From Dyadobacter luticola (lineage in GTDB: Bacteria > Bacteroidota > Bacteroidia > Cytophagales > Spirosomataceae): a DNA stretch of 64,000 nt. The stretch lies in assembly GCF_005860805.1 (NCBI RefSeq), contig NZ_VCEJ01000004.1:930001-994000 (forward strand). Reading direction: 5' to 3'. Shown here one piece after another: positions 10,901 to 19,587 of this stretch; position 1 is the first letter of the stretch, and the number at the start of each line of letters is the position of its first letter. The notes under the pieces were generated by a model that saw only the letters and a list, made by a program, of their open reading frames with translations, was not told the DNA's origin and searched no databases. Both the position numbers and the translations under genes were made by a program.

Positions 10901-11549
10901 GGTGGTGATCGCGACGGTGCTGGCGAACAGTCAGGAGGGGATCAGCTATCTTTTGAATGCATTTAAAGACGAGGAGGCGAGTCCGGATATTGCCAATGAA
11001 ATTGCCGTGCAGGAGCGATTGGCGATACATTCCAATGCTGCCCAGAAAACGCAGATGGAAAAATACCTGGCGACCGGCGCCGACGAGCGCGCAGAAAGAC
11101 AAAAGCTGATCGATGCGCGGATTGCGACATTCAAACCGACGGCGGAAGTGGCAGTGTACGGAAAGTCCGTTTTTGTACAGAATTGCAGCGGCTGCCACTC
11201 GATCCAGGGAGCGGGCGGAATGGTAGGGCCGCAGCTCGACGGCATCGGAAACTGGGGTACCAAAGCATTGACCCAAAAGATTCTTGACCCGAACAGGAAT
11301 ATAACCGAGGCATTCCGGACTTATAACATTACATTGAAGAATGACAAAACGCTGACCGGCCTTTACCGGCGTACCGAGGGCGAAACGATGGTATTCGCGG
11401 ACCTCACCGGGCAGGAGTTTTCAGTTGTTAAAAATGATATGAAAGAATACCGGGCCTCGAAATACACGTTGATGCCCGACCAGTTTCGCAACATCATTCC
11501 CGAAAAGGATTTTTACGCGCTGCTGGATTATTTACTTGGAGTTAAATGA
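7977..11549 (+). CDS. PVC-type sugar dehydrogenase propeller / HEAT repeat / cytochrome c lipoprotein
   Basis: 1190 residues. The N-terminus is a lipoprotein signal (lipobox YAQSC, Cys26). Residues about 60-420 match the 'membrane-bound dehydrogenase, PVC' propeller: LPPGFEVTLFASEPDI, MEFDDRGRLWVTQSSEYP, NGDGKAETF-type loops, RPVDVKLGPDGSIYIADFY. Next comes a helical HEAT-repeat region (about 430-660), a less defined middle section, a second HEAT stretch (about 880-1040), and a C-terminal cytochrome c with heme motif CSGCH at 1070-1074 and likely axial Met in YTLMPDQ. It should oxidise a sugar or polyol in the periplasm and pass electrons to the respiratory chain. Starts 105 bp after the propeller glycosidase; substrate is unknown. 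Confidence 0.88.
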   Translation: MIRSKNLRTSVVLCVTTIFILYAQSCSAPKNKSSKQSVTKNDASENADIYAEHIRTSKFQTPEQEKLDFQLPPGFEVTLFASEPDITKPINMEFDDRGRLWVTQSSEYPIAAGMGDGHDRITILEDKNGDGKAETFTHFNDNLNIPIGIMPMSDGAIAYSIPDLTYFTDENGDGKADSKKTLVAGFGHKDTHGMVNNLIRGYDGWLHVCHGFSNISNVAGSDGDTIKMNSGNTFRVKLDGSRVEQTTFGRVNPFGYAYDEKGYLYSVDCHTKPITQLILGGDYPHFGKKAPVGLGFAPTMMSYDLGSTALAGLVYYTGTQFPETYRNSFFTGDVVTCRIDRNTISYKGSTPVSKKEEPLLVSKDPWFRPVDVKLGPDGSIYIADFYNKIIGHYEVALNHPGRDRVSGRIWKITYKGDQPHQDMKVTDWSKATIEQLLEGLKHPQLNTRMKVADRLVDTWKDKAIHPVKASLVLNAANQAPYVHGLWVLHRLNALDDATLDKALNHENPVVQTHALRILIERKSLTDRHRQMAIKALSASDPFVRRTGAEVLGHFPKGENLALLMDVFEKADAEDSHLKYTAMLGVRNNLKDQRVMWQVPATKWTENQLALLTKTMLDVPSTSAASFVLDYTLNHDLASNDLVNNLEYIGRHVSPYQLDKAIDLINNKFASEPEIQLSLYKTIQAGVKQSGVEPSQKLVAWGTKLSTQFLSGISESGEIWKSRLLVKTGDQLNPWTVSESFLTNVMPAFRIILSEKNGYLPKGALYSVPFKLPAKLSMNVFDNDIHNKPEKKGLSNNSVKIRLANGGKVIGEYRLNQVETSQFKDLIKNTTFNLSTYEGQMGYIEAVDSSAAGSLGFGKLEPAVVEIPAKAPTVIADQRIMAADIAGEYRVKALEPKLREMLKSDWLDYRVRSAAAGALMNIDPKANVQVLAEVFNDPAEVPALREKLAIAMQQASSPSVFEILKKQLAGGARNLQVVIATVLANSQEGISYLLNAFKDEEASPDIANEIAVQERLAIHSNAAQKTQMEKYLATGADERAERQKLIDARIATFKPTAEVAVYGKSVFVQNCSGCHSIQGAGGMVGPQLDGIGNWGTKALTQKILDPNRNITEAFRTYNITLKNDKTLTGLYRRTEGETMVFADLTGQEFSVVKNDMKEYRASKYTLMPDQFRNIIPEKDFYALLDYLLGVK

Positions 11550-11573
11550 TGAATCCTAAATCCAATCATTGCA

Positions 11574-12785
11574 ATGCATTTATTTAAAAAACAGGTCCGG
11601 TTACTTTGCTTGGGCCTCACCGGTTTGCTGACAGTGACGATGGTCAATGCGCAAACAAAAAGCAAAACTTCAAAAGAGCTGGTTTTCAAGAAAACAGTGC
11701 TGGGAACCAGATTTATTTCCGAAGGTGCGGCGATGGGCGATGTGAATAAGGATGGGAAAAAAGACATTCTGGCCGGTGCCTACTGGTTTGAAGCGCCAAG
11801 CTGGAAAGCCCACGAGCTGATGAAACCGGATACATTCGTCGTGCAGGGCAGTTATTCCGATTCATTTCTGGACTTTTCCATGGATGTAAACCAGGACGGC
11901 TGGATTGACCTGATCCGCATCGACTGGCCGGGAAAAGCAGCTTACTGGCACGAAAATCCACAAAACAAGCCGGGTTACTGGCCAAAGCACCAGATTTATT
12001 CGGCTGTTGGAAATGAGTCTCCGATGATGGTGGACATTGATGGAGACGGCCGGAAGGATTTGCTTTGCAACGATCCTACGGGTAAAAAAGTGATCTGGCT
12101 GAAAGCGCCTTCGAAAAAGGGAGATATCAATTGGGAAAAATATGTGATCAGCAATGATCCCAACAATTCCACGCATATGTACACGCATGGGATTGGGTAT
12201 GGGGACATTAACATGGATGGGCGAAAAGATGTGATCGTGCGGAGCGGCTGGTGGGAAGGTCCTGCCGAAGGGCCCGCAAAACATCCGAAGGAAGAGGACT
12301 GGAAATTCCATGCAGCTGACTTGGGGCAGGATGCATCTCAAATGTATGTGATGGATTTGAATGGGGATGGGCTGAATGATGTGCTGAGTGCATCGGCGCA
12401 TAATTACGGCATCTGGTGGCATGAGCAAATGAAGGATGCGCAGGGCAATGTGGAGTGGAAGCATCATGTTATCGACAATTCTTTTTCGCAGACACACGGC
12501 GTGGAGCTGGTGGATCTGAACAAGGATGGTAACATGGATTTTGTGACTGGAAAACGTTATTTCGCGCACAGCGGCAATGATCCGGGTGAATTTGAGCCGG
12601 CATTGGTGACGTGGTTTGAATATAAACCAGGCAAAACGCCAACCTGGATCCGGCACGATATCGACATGGATTCTGGGATTGGTTTGCATGTGACCGTGGA
12701 AGATCTGAACAATGACGGCTTGCTGGACATTGCGACAGGCAATAAAAAGGGCGTGCGGATTTTCACGCAGCAAAAAAGCAAGTAA
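11574..12785 (+). CDS. Secreted FG-GAP/VCBS repeat protein
   Basis: 403 residues with a signal peptide ending near VNAQ. The mature part holds about six FG-GAP/VCBS calcium-loop blades with D-x-D-x-D-G loops: GDVNKDGKKDILAG, DVNQDGWIDLIRI, DIDGDGRKDLL, DINMDGRKDVIV, DLNGDGLNDVLSA, DLNKDGNMDFVTG and DLNNDGLLDIATG. These fold as an extracellular beta-propeller. It sits 24 bp after the dehydrogenase gene and 3 bp before the epimerase gene, so it is part of the operon. A related protein is encoded at 32541-33710. The blades suggest binding of glycan or calcium; no enzyme motif is visible. Confidence 0.88.
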   Translation: MHLFKKQVRLLCLGLTGLLTVTMVNAQTKSKTSKELVFKKTVLGTRFISEGAAMGDVNKDGKKDILAGAYWFEAPSWKAHELMKPDTFVVQGSYSDSFLDFSMDVNQDGWIDLIRIDWPGKAAYWHENPQNKPGYWPKHQIYSAVGNESPMMVDIDGDGRKDLLCNDPTGKKVIWLKAPSKKGDINWEKYVISNDPNNSTHMYTHGIGYGDINMDGRKDVIVRSGWWEGPAEGPAKHPKEEDWKFHAADLGQDASQMYVMDLNGDGLNDVLSASAHNYGIWWHEQMKDAQGNVEWKHHVIDNSFSQTHGVELVDLNKDGNMDFVTGKRYFAHSGNDPGEFEPALVTWFEYKPGKTPTWIRHDIDMDSGIGLHVTVEDLNNDGLLDIATGNKKGVRIFTQQKSK

Positions 12786-12788
12786 CAG

Positions 12789-13634
12789 ATGAAATTCGGG
12801 ATCAATACGTATTTGTTTGCCTCGCCTTTTACGAATGAAAGCGTCTCCTATTTTCAGAAATTCAAGGAATGGGGTTTTGATTTTGTGGAAATCGCGGTAG
12901 AGGAACCGGAAAACATTGATCCTGTTTTTGTAAAAAAGGCGCTGGATGGCAGTGGTTTGGAATGTTGCTCAGTCTGCGCTGCGACAGGTCCGGGCCGTGA
13001 TTTACGTGGCAACAGGAAAGAGCAGGTTACCTCGATAGAATACATTCAGGCGCTAATCGACATTGCGCCGGTGCTGGGTGCCAATCTGGTTGCCGGGCCG
13101 CTTTATTCGGAAGTGGGCCGGGCTGATCTGGTGCCGGATGATAAAAAGCCGAAACAGTGGCTTACGGTTGTAAATAACCTGAAAAAACTGGCTGCTTATG
13201 CGGAGGAGCGAAATGTAAAACTGGCTATCGAGCCGCTAAACCGCTATGAAACCGATTTTATCAATACCTGCGACCAAGCCCTGGATTTGATCCGCGACGT
13301 AGGCAGCGATTTTCTACAGATACATTTAGATTCCTTCCACATGAACCTGGAAGAAAAAGACCCGGCGCTGGCCATCAAAAAAGCTGGCTCCAAACTCGGC
13401 TTACTTCATGCCTCAGGCAGCGACCGCGGCACCCCAGGCGGCGACCAGATCGACTGGGACCGGATCTTCGCCGCGCTGGATAACATTAACTACCAGGGTA
13501 ACATTGTGATCGAATCTTTCACCCCGGATGTAAAAGTGATTGCCAAAGCAGCCTCGATCTGGCGGCAGATAGAGCCTTCCAAAGAGGCGATTGCCGTGGA
13601 TGGGCTGAGGTTTTTGAGATCGCTGGCCTTTTAG
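12789..13634 (+). CDS. Sugar phosphate isomerase/epimerase family TIM-barrel protein (ketose 3-epimerase-like)
   Basis: 281 residues, no signal peptide, typical AP-endonuclease-2-like TIM barrel. Metal and catalytic positions of the D-psicose/D-tagatose 3-epimerase group are visible: Glu in LAIEPLNRYET, Asp-His in IHLDSFHMN, His in LLHASGSDRGTPG and Glu in NIVIESF. Members isomerise or epimerise free or phosphorylated ketoses in the cytoplasm. It is the last gene of the 1-13.6 kb operon, 3 bp after the VCBS protein gene. Together with the periplasmic dehydrogenase upstream it may handle a 3-keto or ketose intermediate; that link is inference. Confidence 0.88.
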   Translation: MKFGINTYLFASPFTNESVSYFQKFKEWGFDFVEIAVEEPENIDPVFVKKALDGSGLECCSVCAATGPGRDLRGNRKEQVTSIEYIQALIDIAPVLGANLVAGPLYSEVGRADLVPDDKKPKQWLTVVNNLKKLAAYAEERNVKLAIEPLNRYETDFINTCDQALDLIRDVGSDFLQIHLDSFHMNLEEKDPALAIKKAGSKLGLLHASGSDRGTPGGDQIDWDRIFAALDNINYQGNIVIESFTPDVKVIAKAASIWRQIEPSKEAIAVDGLRFLRSLAF

Positions 13635-13648
13635 AACCTACTTAAAAT

Positions 13649-13808
13649 GCTAGTGCGAAGCACCCAACAAGCTAGCGCGAAGCTCCCGCTTCATGCTGGA
13701 TATGATGAGGCCTCCGGCCGATCGGGGGAAGCTTTGTATCTCCCATGATCGGCCGGAGGCCTGCGAATAGTTTTCACGAACCGGGAGGTTCGCGCTAACC
13801 GCGCGCTA
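13649..13808. repeat. Composite nested inverted repeat between convergent genes
   Basis: Inner arms 13708-13723 and 13747-13762 are exact 16-bp reverse complements (core GGCCTCCGGCCGATC). Outer arms 13673-13688 and 13782-13797 match in 15 of 16 positions (TAGCGCGAAGCTCCCG against CGGGAGGTTCGCGCTA). A near-direct repeat GCTAGTGCGAAGC / GCTAGCGCGAAGC lies at 13649-13683. It fills most of the 189-bp gap between the epimerase and mqo stop codons. It could be a bidirectional terminator or a REP-like mobile repeat of a different family from the CTGAGCGGAGTCGAAG hairpins. Confidence 0.75.
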
Positions 13809-13823
13809 GCTGGTTTTGCCAAC

Positions 13824-15353
13824 TTACGCAGTTAATTCTTCTTCCATATGTGAAGCAGCGTTCAATTGCAAAACCTCGGTTGTGCGGGCCCTGGTTTTTG
13901 TGGCCAGGTCTTCGTCAGCAGCAAGTGAGCCTCCGAATGAAGGGATGATTTTCTTGAAACCTTCCTGCCACTCAGGCGACTTCGCCTCTTTGAAACACTT
14001 GTGAATCAATTCGATCATGATGGAAACAGAGGTGGACGCTCCCGGGGATGCGCCGAGCAATGCTGCCAGCGAACCGTCTGCGGCAGTCACCATTTCTGTG
14101 CCGAATTCCAGCACGCCGCCTTCTTTTTCATCTTTTTTGATCACCTGTACACGCTGACCCGCTTTTTCCAAATCCCAATCTTCCAGCTTTGCTTCCGGAA
14201 GATATTCTTTCAATGCTTCCAGGCGGTCTTGCGGTGACTGTCTTACCTGGTCGATCAGATATTTTGTCAGCGGAATGTTATGAATTCCGGCTGCAAGCAT
14301 AGGCTTAATGTTGTTCAGCTTGATGGAAAGCGGCAAGTCGAGGTAGGAACCGTTTTTCAAGAATTTCGTTGAAAAACCGGCATAGGGGCCAAATAACAAA
14401 GCTTTCTTTCCATCAATCATCCTCGTGTCCAAATGTGGGACCGACATCGGTGGTGAGCCGACGGATGCTTTTCCGTACACTTTTGCCTGATGTTTTTCAA
14501 TAATTTCGGGCTTGTTGCAAACCAACCATTGACCACTTACCGGGAAGCCTCCAAAACCTTTTCCTTCCGGAATTCTCGATTTTTCAAGCAAAGGCAATGA
14601 TCCGCCGCCGGCGCCGATGAAGACAAATTTGGTTTTCACCTTCCGCGTTCTTTTGGTGTCACGGTTTTTGACTTCAATGAGCCACGACTGATCGTCAGCA
14701 CGGTCAATATCACCTACTTCGTGGTTGAGGCAGAGGTTGACGCCCGGTTCTTTTTCGAGGAAGTTGAACATATATTTCGTCAACGCCCCAAAATTGACGT
14801 CGGTACCCAGCTGCATGCGCGTGGCCGCTACCTTTTCCTCAGGATTACGTCCTGTCATTACCAGCGGTACCCAGCTTTCAATTTCCTCTTTGTCCTCGGT
14901 GTATTCCATACCCTGAAACAAGTGGTGGCTGGTGAGGGCCTCGTACCTTTTGTGGAGATAGTCAACATTCTCATCGCCCCACACAAAGCTCATGTGCGGA
15001 ATGTTGTTGATAAAAGATTCAGGAGACTCAATGATCTCATTTTCGACGAGATAAGCCCAAAATTCCTTGGATACTTCGAACGACTCGGCAATCTTGACAG
15101 CCTTTTTCACCTCGACTGAACCGTCCGGTAGTTGAGGCGTGTAGTTCAACTCGCAGAAGGCAGAGTGACCAGTACCGGCATTGTTCCAGGGGTCGGAACT
15201 TTCGGCAGTAACTCTGTCGAGCCGCTCAAAAATAGAAATGGTGATGGCCGGATTCAGCTTTTTCAGCAGCAGGCCCAATGTTGCACTCATGATACCGGCT
15301 CCAATCAAAACCACATCCGGAGTACTCGTTTTTGAAGACTTTTTGGTATTCAT
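13824..15353 (-). CDS. mqo: Malate:quinone oxidoreductase
   Basis: 509 residues, the usual length of the FAD-dependent Mqo family. The FAD-binding Rossmann motif is at the N-terminus (DVVLIGAGIMSATLG), followed by the conserved WNNAGTGHSAFCELNYTP block and later IGAGGGSLPLLEKSRIPE and FGPYAGFSTKFL. It oxidises malate to oxaloacetate at the cytoplasmic face of the membrane and reduces quinone. It is monocistronic: the next - strand gene upstream (15600-16190) is 246 bp away and ends in a terminator, and the 3' side is convergent with the sugar operon. Confidence 0.97.
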   Translation of the reverse strand: MNTKKSSKTSTPDVVLIGAGIMSATLGLLLKKLNPAITISIFERLDRVTAESSDPWNNAGTGHSAFCELNYTPQLPDGSVEVKKAVKIAESFEVSKEFWAYLVENEIIESPESFINNIPHMSFVWGDENVDYLHKRYEALTSHHLFQGMEYTEDKEEIESWVPLVMTGRNPEEKVAATRMQLGTDVNFGALTKYMFNFLEKEPGVNLCLNHEVGDIDRADDQSWLIEVKNRDTKRTRKVKTKFVFIGAGGGSLPLLEKSRIPEGKGFGGFPVSGQWLVCNKPEIIEKHQAKVYGKASVGSPPMSVPHLDTRMIDGKKALLFGPYAGFSTKFLKNGSYLDLPLSIKLNNIKPMLAAGIHNIPLTKYLIDQVRQSPQDRLEALKEYLPEAKLEDWDLEKAGQRVQVIKKDEKEGGVLEFGTEMVTAADGSLAALLGASPGASTSVSIMIELIHKCFKEAKSPEWQEGFKKIIPSFGGSLAADEDLATKTRARTTEVLQLNAASHMEEELTA

Positions 15354-15550
15354 AACGAAAAATTAAATATGTGATAGCCAGGCGCAAACCCGGAATAATA
15401 CAAAAGATAAGTGGATAACAAGGTATGCAACACGAATTGTTTCGAAAATAGTATAATCTGAAAAATAAAGTTTATGAAGGGTTACAACTTCTTGGCTACG
15501 GGCAAATAAAACTTGGCAGGGTTTAATAATTGAGATGTGGTGGTATAAAA

Positions 15551-15576
15551 AAAGGCTGCCAGATAGGGCAGCCTTT
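15551..15576 (-). terminator. Rho-independent terminator of the collagen-like lipoprotein gene
   Basis: Stem AAAGGCTGCC / GGCAGCCTTT around a 6-nt loop, followed on the - strand by a run of T (A-run at 15547-15553 on +). It lies just downstream of the stop codon at 15600. Confidence 0.88.
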
Positions 15577-15599
15577 CGGAATTTTTTTAAATTTCTATA

Positions 15600-16190
15600 T
15601 TAATCAGCTTGGACAACATCCTTCTCAGTAAGTCCCAATGCACTCATCGTCTCTTCATAAGTGGCGCTCTTCATTCTTGCGCCCATTTGCTGATAAGTAG
15701 TAAATGGGATAATAATAGCCCGAATATTTTGGAATTCACGTTCCGGTGCAACAGGCTGATCTTCTGACCATTTCTCCGAAATCAATGTGATATACAGCCT
15801 GCTATTCAGGTAGCGGTTGTAGTAGCTGAATTCAGTGAAAGTTGATAAACCAACCCAGTAAGCTTTTCCTGGCATTCCCCAATTTCTGTTATTGGCAGTA
15901 ACATAAACCTGGATTACGCAATTGGCAAGAAATGCAGAATCAGCCGTTGAAAGACCGGATTTACCAAAAATATATGCGCCGTCGGTAGTCGATACCTTCC
16001 CGGTTTGGATCACCATTGCCCCAATTCCGTCTTCGCCTTTCACACCTGTGTCCCCTTTCGGTCCCTGAGGTCCGGCTGCTCCTGCAGCACCAGCTGTTCC
16101 TGCCGGACCAACATCACCCTGGTCACCTTTACAACCTACAAAAAATACAGCAAGACCCAGAAATGCGATAATGATTAAATTCCTTAGCAT
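15600..16190 (-). CDS. Collagen-like triple-helix repeat lipoprotein
   Basis: 196 residues. The signal ends in lipobox FFVGC with Cys20. Directly after it come about eleven Gly-X-Y triplets (residues about 22-55: GDQ GDV GPA GTA and so on to GED), the pattern of bacterial collagen-like proteins. The C-terminal 140 residues form a globular domain that I do not recognise (aromatic, with YWVGLSTFTEFSYYNRYL). Such lipoproteins are common in Bacteroidota and are usually surface exposed; no function is established from sequence. Monocistronic with its own terminator. Confidence 0.8.
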   Translation of the reverse strand: MLRNLIIIAFLGLAVFFVGCKGDQGDVGPAGTAGAAGAAGPQGPKGDTGVKGEDGIGAMVIQTGKVSTTDGAYIFGKSGLSTADSAFLANCVIQVYVTANNRNWGMPGKAYWVGLSTFTEFSYYNRYLNSRLYITLISEKWSEDQPVAPEREFQNIRAIIIPFTTYQQMGARMKSATYEETMSALGLTEKDVVQAD

Positions 16191-16490
16191 AATTAAAAAG
16201 AGTTTGGTTGGTCAATAACGTATATGGACAAATTACGTACTAAATTTCACAAATACCTATGAATTCGGGTAACCCAGGATATTTACAGCGTGAATTTTAT
16301 TGGAAAATTAGACGACATGCCGACGTATTTTATATTGAAAAAATTATACCAGAAATCGCTCCAAAATTTCGCTATAAAAGTTATACTACGTAATTATCGT
16401 AAGTAACCGTTAGAAATTTGACAAGTTTGCTGATAATGTCGCAAATCGTTCTTAATTTTATTAAGTTTTTGCACTATAATCTTTATATAT
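16191..16490. other. 300-bp AT-rich divergent intergenic region
   Basis: Separates the collagen-like lipoprotein (-) and the first C25 protease (+). I see no coding frame or RNA gene. It must hold both promoters. Repeated TTATAC-like words occur near 16345-16385 but do not form a convincing operator. Confidence 0.5.
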
Positions 16491-19400
16491 ATGAGAAAAG
16501 AAATTTTTACAAAATTCTTTATTACCGCCTTTATTGTAAGCACACTTATTAGTGGAACAGTTACTGCACAAGCTCCGTGGAATGGTTCATTTGGGAATGA
16601 ATGGCTGCAAAATAAGTACAACCAAAAATGGCTTAAAATACGGGTTTCGGCGAAAGGGATACAAAAAGTAACATTGCCAGCCAACTTCATGAATGGCGCG
16701 GCAGCAAACACGCTCCACTTATATTATCGAGGCGAGGAGGTAGCTTTAATCAGCGCAAGTACCAGCGAGATACAATTTTATGGTGTTCCAAATAGCGGCG
16801 ATTCCGATGCGCTTTTGTACCGGCCGAATTCTGCGAGGATAAACCCGTATTACAGCCACTATTCCGACGAAAGTTCTTACTTCCTGACCATCGGCTCTCC
16901 GGATGGAAAGCGTGCTGCTGTTGAAAATATTGCCAGTGATGCGGGATCTCAGCTGCTGACTTATCATAACCAGACAGATGTCACCAAATTTGTTGACGAT
17001 TACTCGCACGCGAACCAGTATTCGATCAGGCCGACGGATATGAATAGTTTTATGGAAGACGGGCAGACACGGACCAGCTATCGATACAATGATGCGGCAG
17101 GACATCCCATTCAATTTGGGTATGTGAAGGATGCTGCAACCAATGTGGTTTTGCGTGCTGACGATTTTCCTGCTCTGGAAATTAAAAAGCTGATTAGCGG
17201 TGAGACACCGGTTATTAAGGTATTGGTTTACGGACGCTCTGCTTATTCATATCTTGGCGGGAACCCGAGAAGTGTCCATTTCCACATGGGTACCTCAAAA
17301 TCGGATATGCATGATGTGGGCCAGGTAGCCATTGATGGCTTCAAACCGGGACTTATTACGCTGAATGCCAATTTTAATTACTTTCAAAATAACAAGTCAG
17401 TGGTTGGGTTTAATCTGGATTCTCCAAAAACGGAACTGTATTTTGATAGGTTCTCTGTGGCTTATTATGAGATGAGCTACAAGCAGGAGATTGATATGCA
17501 GGGGCTTAATACCTATACATTCAACTTCCCAGGCGCGCCAAATGGTGAAAAAGATAAGGCTGTGATTACCACGCCGCCGTCTGGTGATCTGAAATTTTAT
17601 GACATTTCTGATGTGAGAAATCCGCGGATTATCTCTGGTTCGGCATCCGGCCTTCTTTTTTCAAGGGTCAATTCGGCTCCGCTGACTCTGTTAGCAACTA
17701 CTGCTACCGTAGATGTAGACGCGAGTAAAATAACGGAGGTACAATTCAGCCAAATCACAAAGTCGGACTTCGACTATATGATTATCACAAATAACTCGCT
17801 TGAAAACGCGGCGGGCGAGTTTGCTTCTTATCGTAAAAACTCAAGTCCGGGCAGAAAATATAAAACTGGTATTTTCAGGATCGCTGATTTGTACAACCAG
17901 TTCAATTACGGTGAGCCTAGCCCGCTGGCTATCAGAAGATTTGTCGATTACATGGTATCGGATGGAAATAAGGATAAATTCCTACTTCTGATGGGTAAAT
18001 CAGCTTCTGCGAATTACAAAATCAAGAAAGAGATGCCTGATGAAGTTCCAACGTGGGGTTTTCCGGGTTCAGACGTTTTGTTGATCGAAGGTTTGCAAGG
18101 TGCTCTCACCGACGTTCCGGTTATTCCCGTGGGACGCATTCCAGCAGAAAGCAGTGCATCTGGTAACACGAAGGCAATTGCTTATCTGAATAAAGTAAAA
18201 AGCTATGAGGCGGCGACCAGTGGTTTGGAATGGAGAAAAAACGTGGCCCATATCAGTGGTGGTAAAAACCAGAATGAAATAGATGACCATGCCGGTTATC
18301 TGGTCACCGCAGCCGGTAAGGTAAAGGGTGGTACGTTCGGAGGTAAAGTTTACACAGCTGTCAAACCGGTGGTTTCGGATAATGTTATACCAAATGACAC
18401 ACTGTATTACCATGTGAATTCGACACCTCCTGTCGGTATAAAAAATGCAGAAGGAAAAGATTCAAAAGGTGCAGGTGGACTAGGCTTTATCACGTACTTT
18501 GGTCACAGCGCACCATACCAGACGGACTATGATTTTGGTTACGTATCTGACATCAAAAAGAAATTCAACAATCCAGGTAAGTATCCGATCATGTTTTATA
18601 ATGGTTGTGATATGCTGGATACATTTCAGGATAAGTTTGCGGAAACTGTTAGTACCTCAGAATCCCGGCCTCAGTCGCTTGACTGGCTCTTGTCAGATGG
18701 AAAAGGCGCTATTGCCGTTTTTGGAAATTCCTGGGCAGGTTATGCTACGAGTTGCAACAACTTTATGCAGAAGGTGTATGACCTGGTTTTTAACAAAACA
18801 GATCAGACCCGTCAGCCTTTAGGTAAAATTCTTCAGATTGCTTCCGAGCAGATAAAACAGGAGGGTGGTTTCAGGATGGGTGTTGAAAATGGAAGGCTTG
18901 CTGCTAACTACATTCGTGTCCAGGCACAGATACACCAGACATTACTTATTGGAGACCCTGCACTAAGGATTCTGTATACAACAGAAGGTGGTCTCCCGGT
19001 TGATCTGGTTTCATTTTCGGCTGTTCCTTTAGGCCCTGACAAAGTTGAAGTTACCTGGAAAACGAGCTCGGAAATTAACAACAGCCATTTCATCGTTGAG
19101 CGCAGCTATAATGCTAAAAATTTCGAGGAAATTGGTCGTTTGGAAGGAAATGGCAGTACAAGTGATGCCAATCTGTATACTTTCCTGGATGCCAAACCGC
19201 TCTCCGGAAAAAGCTACTACAGGTTGACGCAGGTTGATGAATCTTATAAGAATACGGACGGTGTGCTGGTAGAGGGTACGAAAACTTTATCAAGGATTGT
19301 ATCCGTAGACAGAAAAGGGACCGAATTGATCAGTGTTTATCCAAATCCTTCTGTGGAATTTGTGGATATTGCAATTAATGCGCCTGTGAATGTGAAGGAG

Positions 19401-19547
19401 TGGGAAATCCTGGATGTAAACGGTGTAGTGAGAAAGGCAGGAAAAGGCAAAAAAGCAGAGCTTTCGAATCTTACAACCGGAAATTACATTTTGAAAATTA
19501 CCACAGAGAACAAGGATGTTTACTACCACAAGGTTGTAAAGAAATAA
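16491..19547 (+). CDS. Gingipain-like C25 cysteine protease with T9SS C-terminal sorting domain, copy 1
   Basis: 1018 residues. A signal peptide (ending near TVTAQ) is followed by a beta-rich N-terminal region, then the peptidase C25 domain with the catalytic His672 in YFGHSAPY and Cys706 in YNGCDML. After it come a short Ig-like segment (LVSFSAVPLGPDKVEVTW) and a T9SS type-A sorting domain starting SVYPNPSVEFVDI and ending YYHKVVKK. The layout resembles secreted gingipain-type proteases and the PorU/PorU2 sortase family. The next gene is a paralogue, 40 bp away. I favour a PorU2-like or secreted protease role; true PorU is not excluded. Confidence 0.85.
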   Translation: MRKEIFTKFFITAFIVSTLISGTVTAQAPWNGSFGNEWLQNKYNQKWLKIRVSAKGIQKVTLPANFMNGAAANTLHLYYRGEEVALISASTSEIQFYGVPNSGDSDALLYRPNSARINPYYSHYSDESSYFLTIGSPDGKRAAVENIASDAGSQLLTYHNQTDVTKFVDDYSHANQYSIRPTDMNSFMEDGQTRTSYRYNDAAGHPIQFGYVKDAATNVVLRADDFPALEIKKLISGETPVIKVLVYGRSAYSYLGGNPRSVHFHMGTSKSDMHDVGQVAIDGFKPGLITLNANFNYFQNNKSVVGFNLDSPKTELYFDRFSVAYYEMSYKQEIDMQGLNTYTFNFPGAPNGEKDKAVITTPPSGDLKFYDISDVRNPRIISGSASGLLFSRVNSAPLTLLATTATVDVDASKITEVQFSQITKSDFDYMIITNNSLENAAGEFASYRKNSSPGRKYKTGIFRIADLYNQFNYGEPSPLAIRRFVDYMVSDGNKDKFLLLMGKSASANYKIKKEMPDEVPTWGFPGSDVLLIEGLQGALTDVPVIPVGRIPAESSASGNTKAIAYLNKVKSYEAATSGLEWRKNVAHISGGKNQNEIDDHAGYLVTAAGKVKGGTFGGKVYTAVKPVVSDNVIPNDTLYYHVNSTPPVGIKNAEGKDSKGAGGLGFITYFGHSAPYQTDYDFGYVSDIKKKFNNPGKYPIMFYNGCDMLDTFQDKFAETVSTSESRPQSLDWLLSDGKGAIAVFGNSWAGYATSCNNFMQKVYDLVFNKTDQTRQPLGKILQIASEQIKQEGGFRMGVENGRLAANYIRVQAQIHQTLLIGDPALRILYTTEGGLPVDLVSFSAVPLGPDKVEVTWKTSSEINNSHFIVERSYNAKNFEEIGRLEGNGSTSDANLYTFLDAKPLSGKSYYRLTQVDESYKNTDGVLVEGTKTLSRIVSVDRKGTELISVYPNPSVEFVDIAINAPVNVKEWEILDVNGVVRKAGKGKKAELSNLTTGNYILKITTENKDVYYHKVVKK

Positions 19548-19587
19548 TCAGGAGTTAACCATTTGATTCAAGATAATTGACACACTA

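Noticed and set aside
11862..12773. 303-codon open frame on the - strand across the VCBS gene
   Set aside because: Antisense shadow created by the repeated Asp-Gly calcium loops of the + strand gene.
16394..16711. 105-codon open frame on the - strand upstream of the first C25 protease
   Set aside because: Overlaps the signal peptide region of the protease and shows no family; composition is AT-driven.
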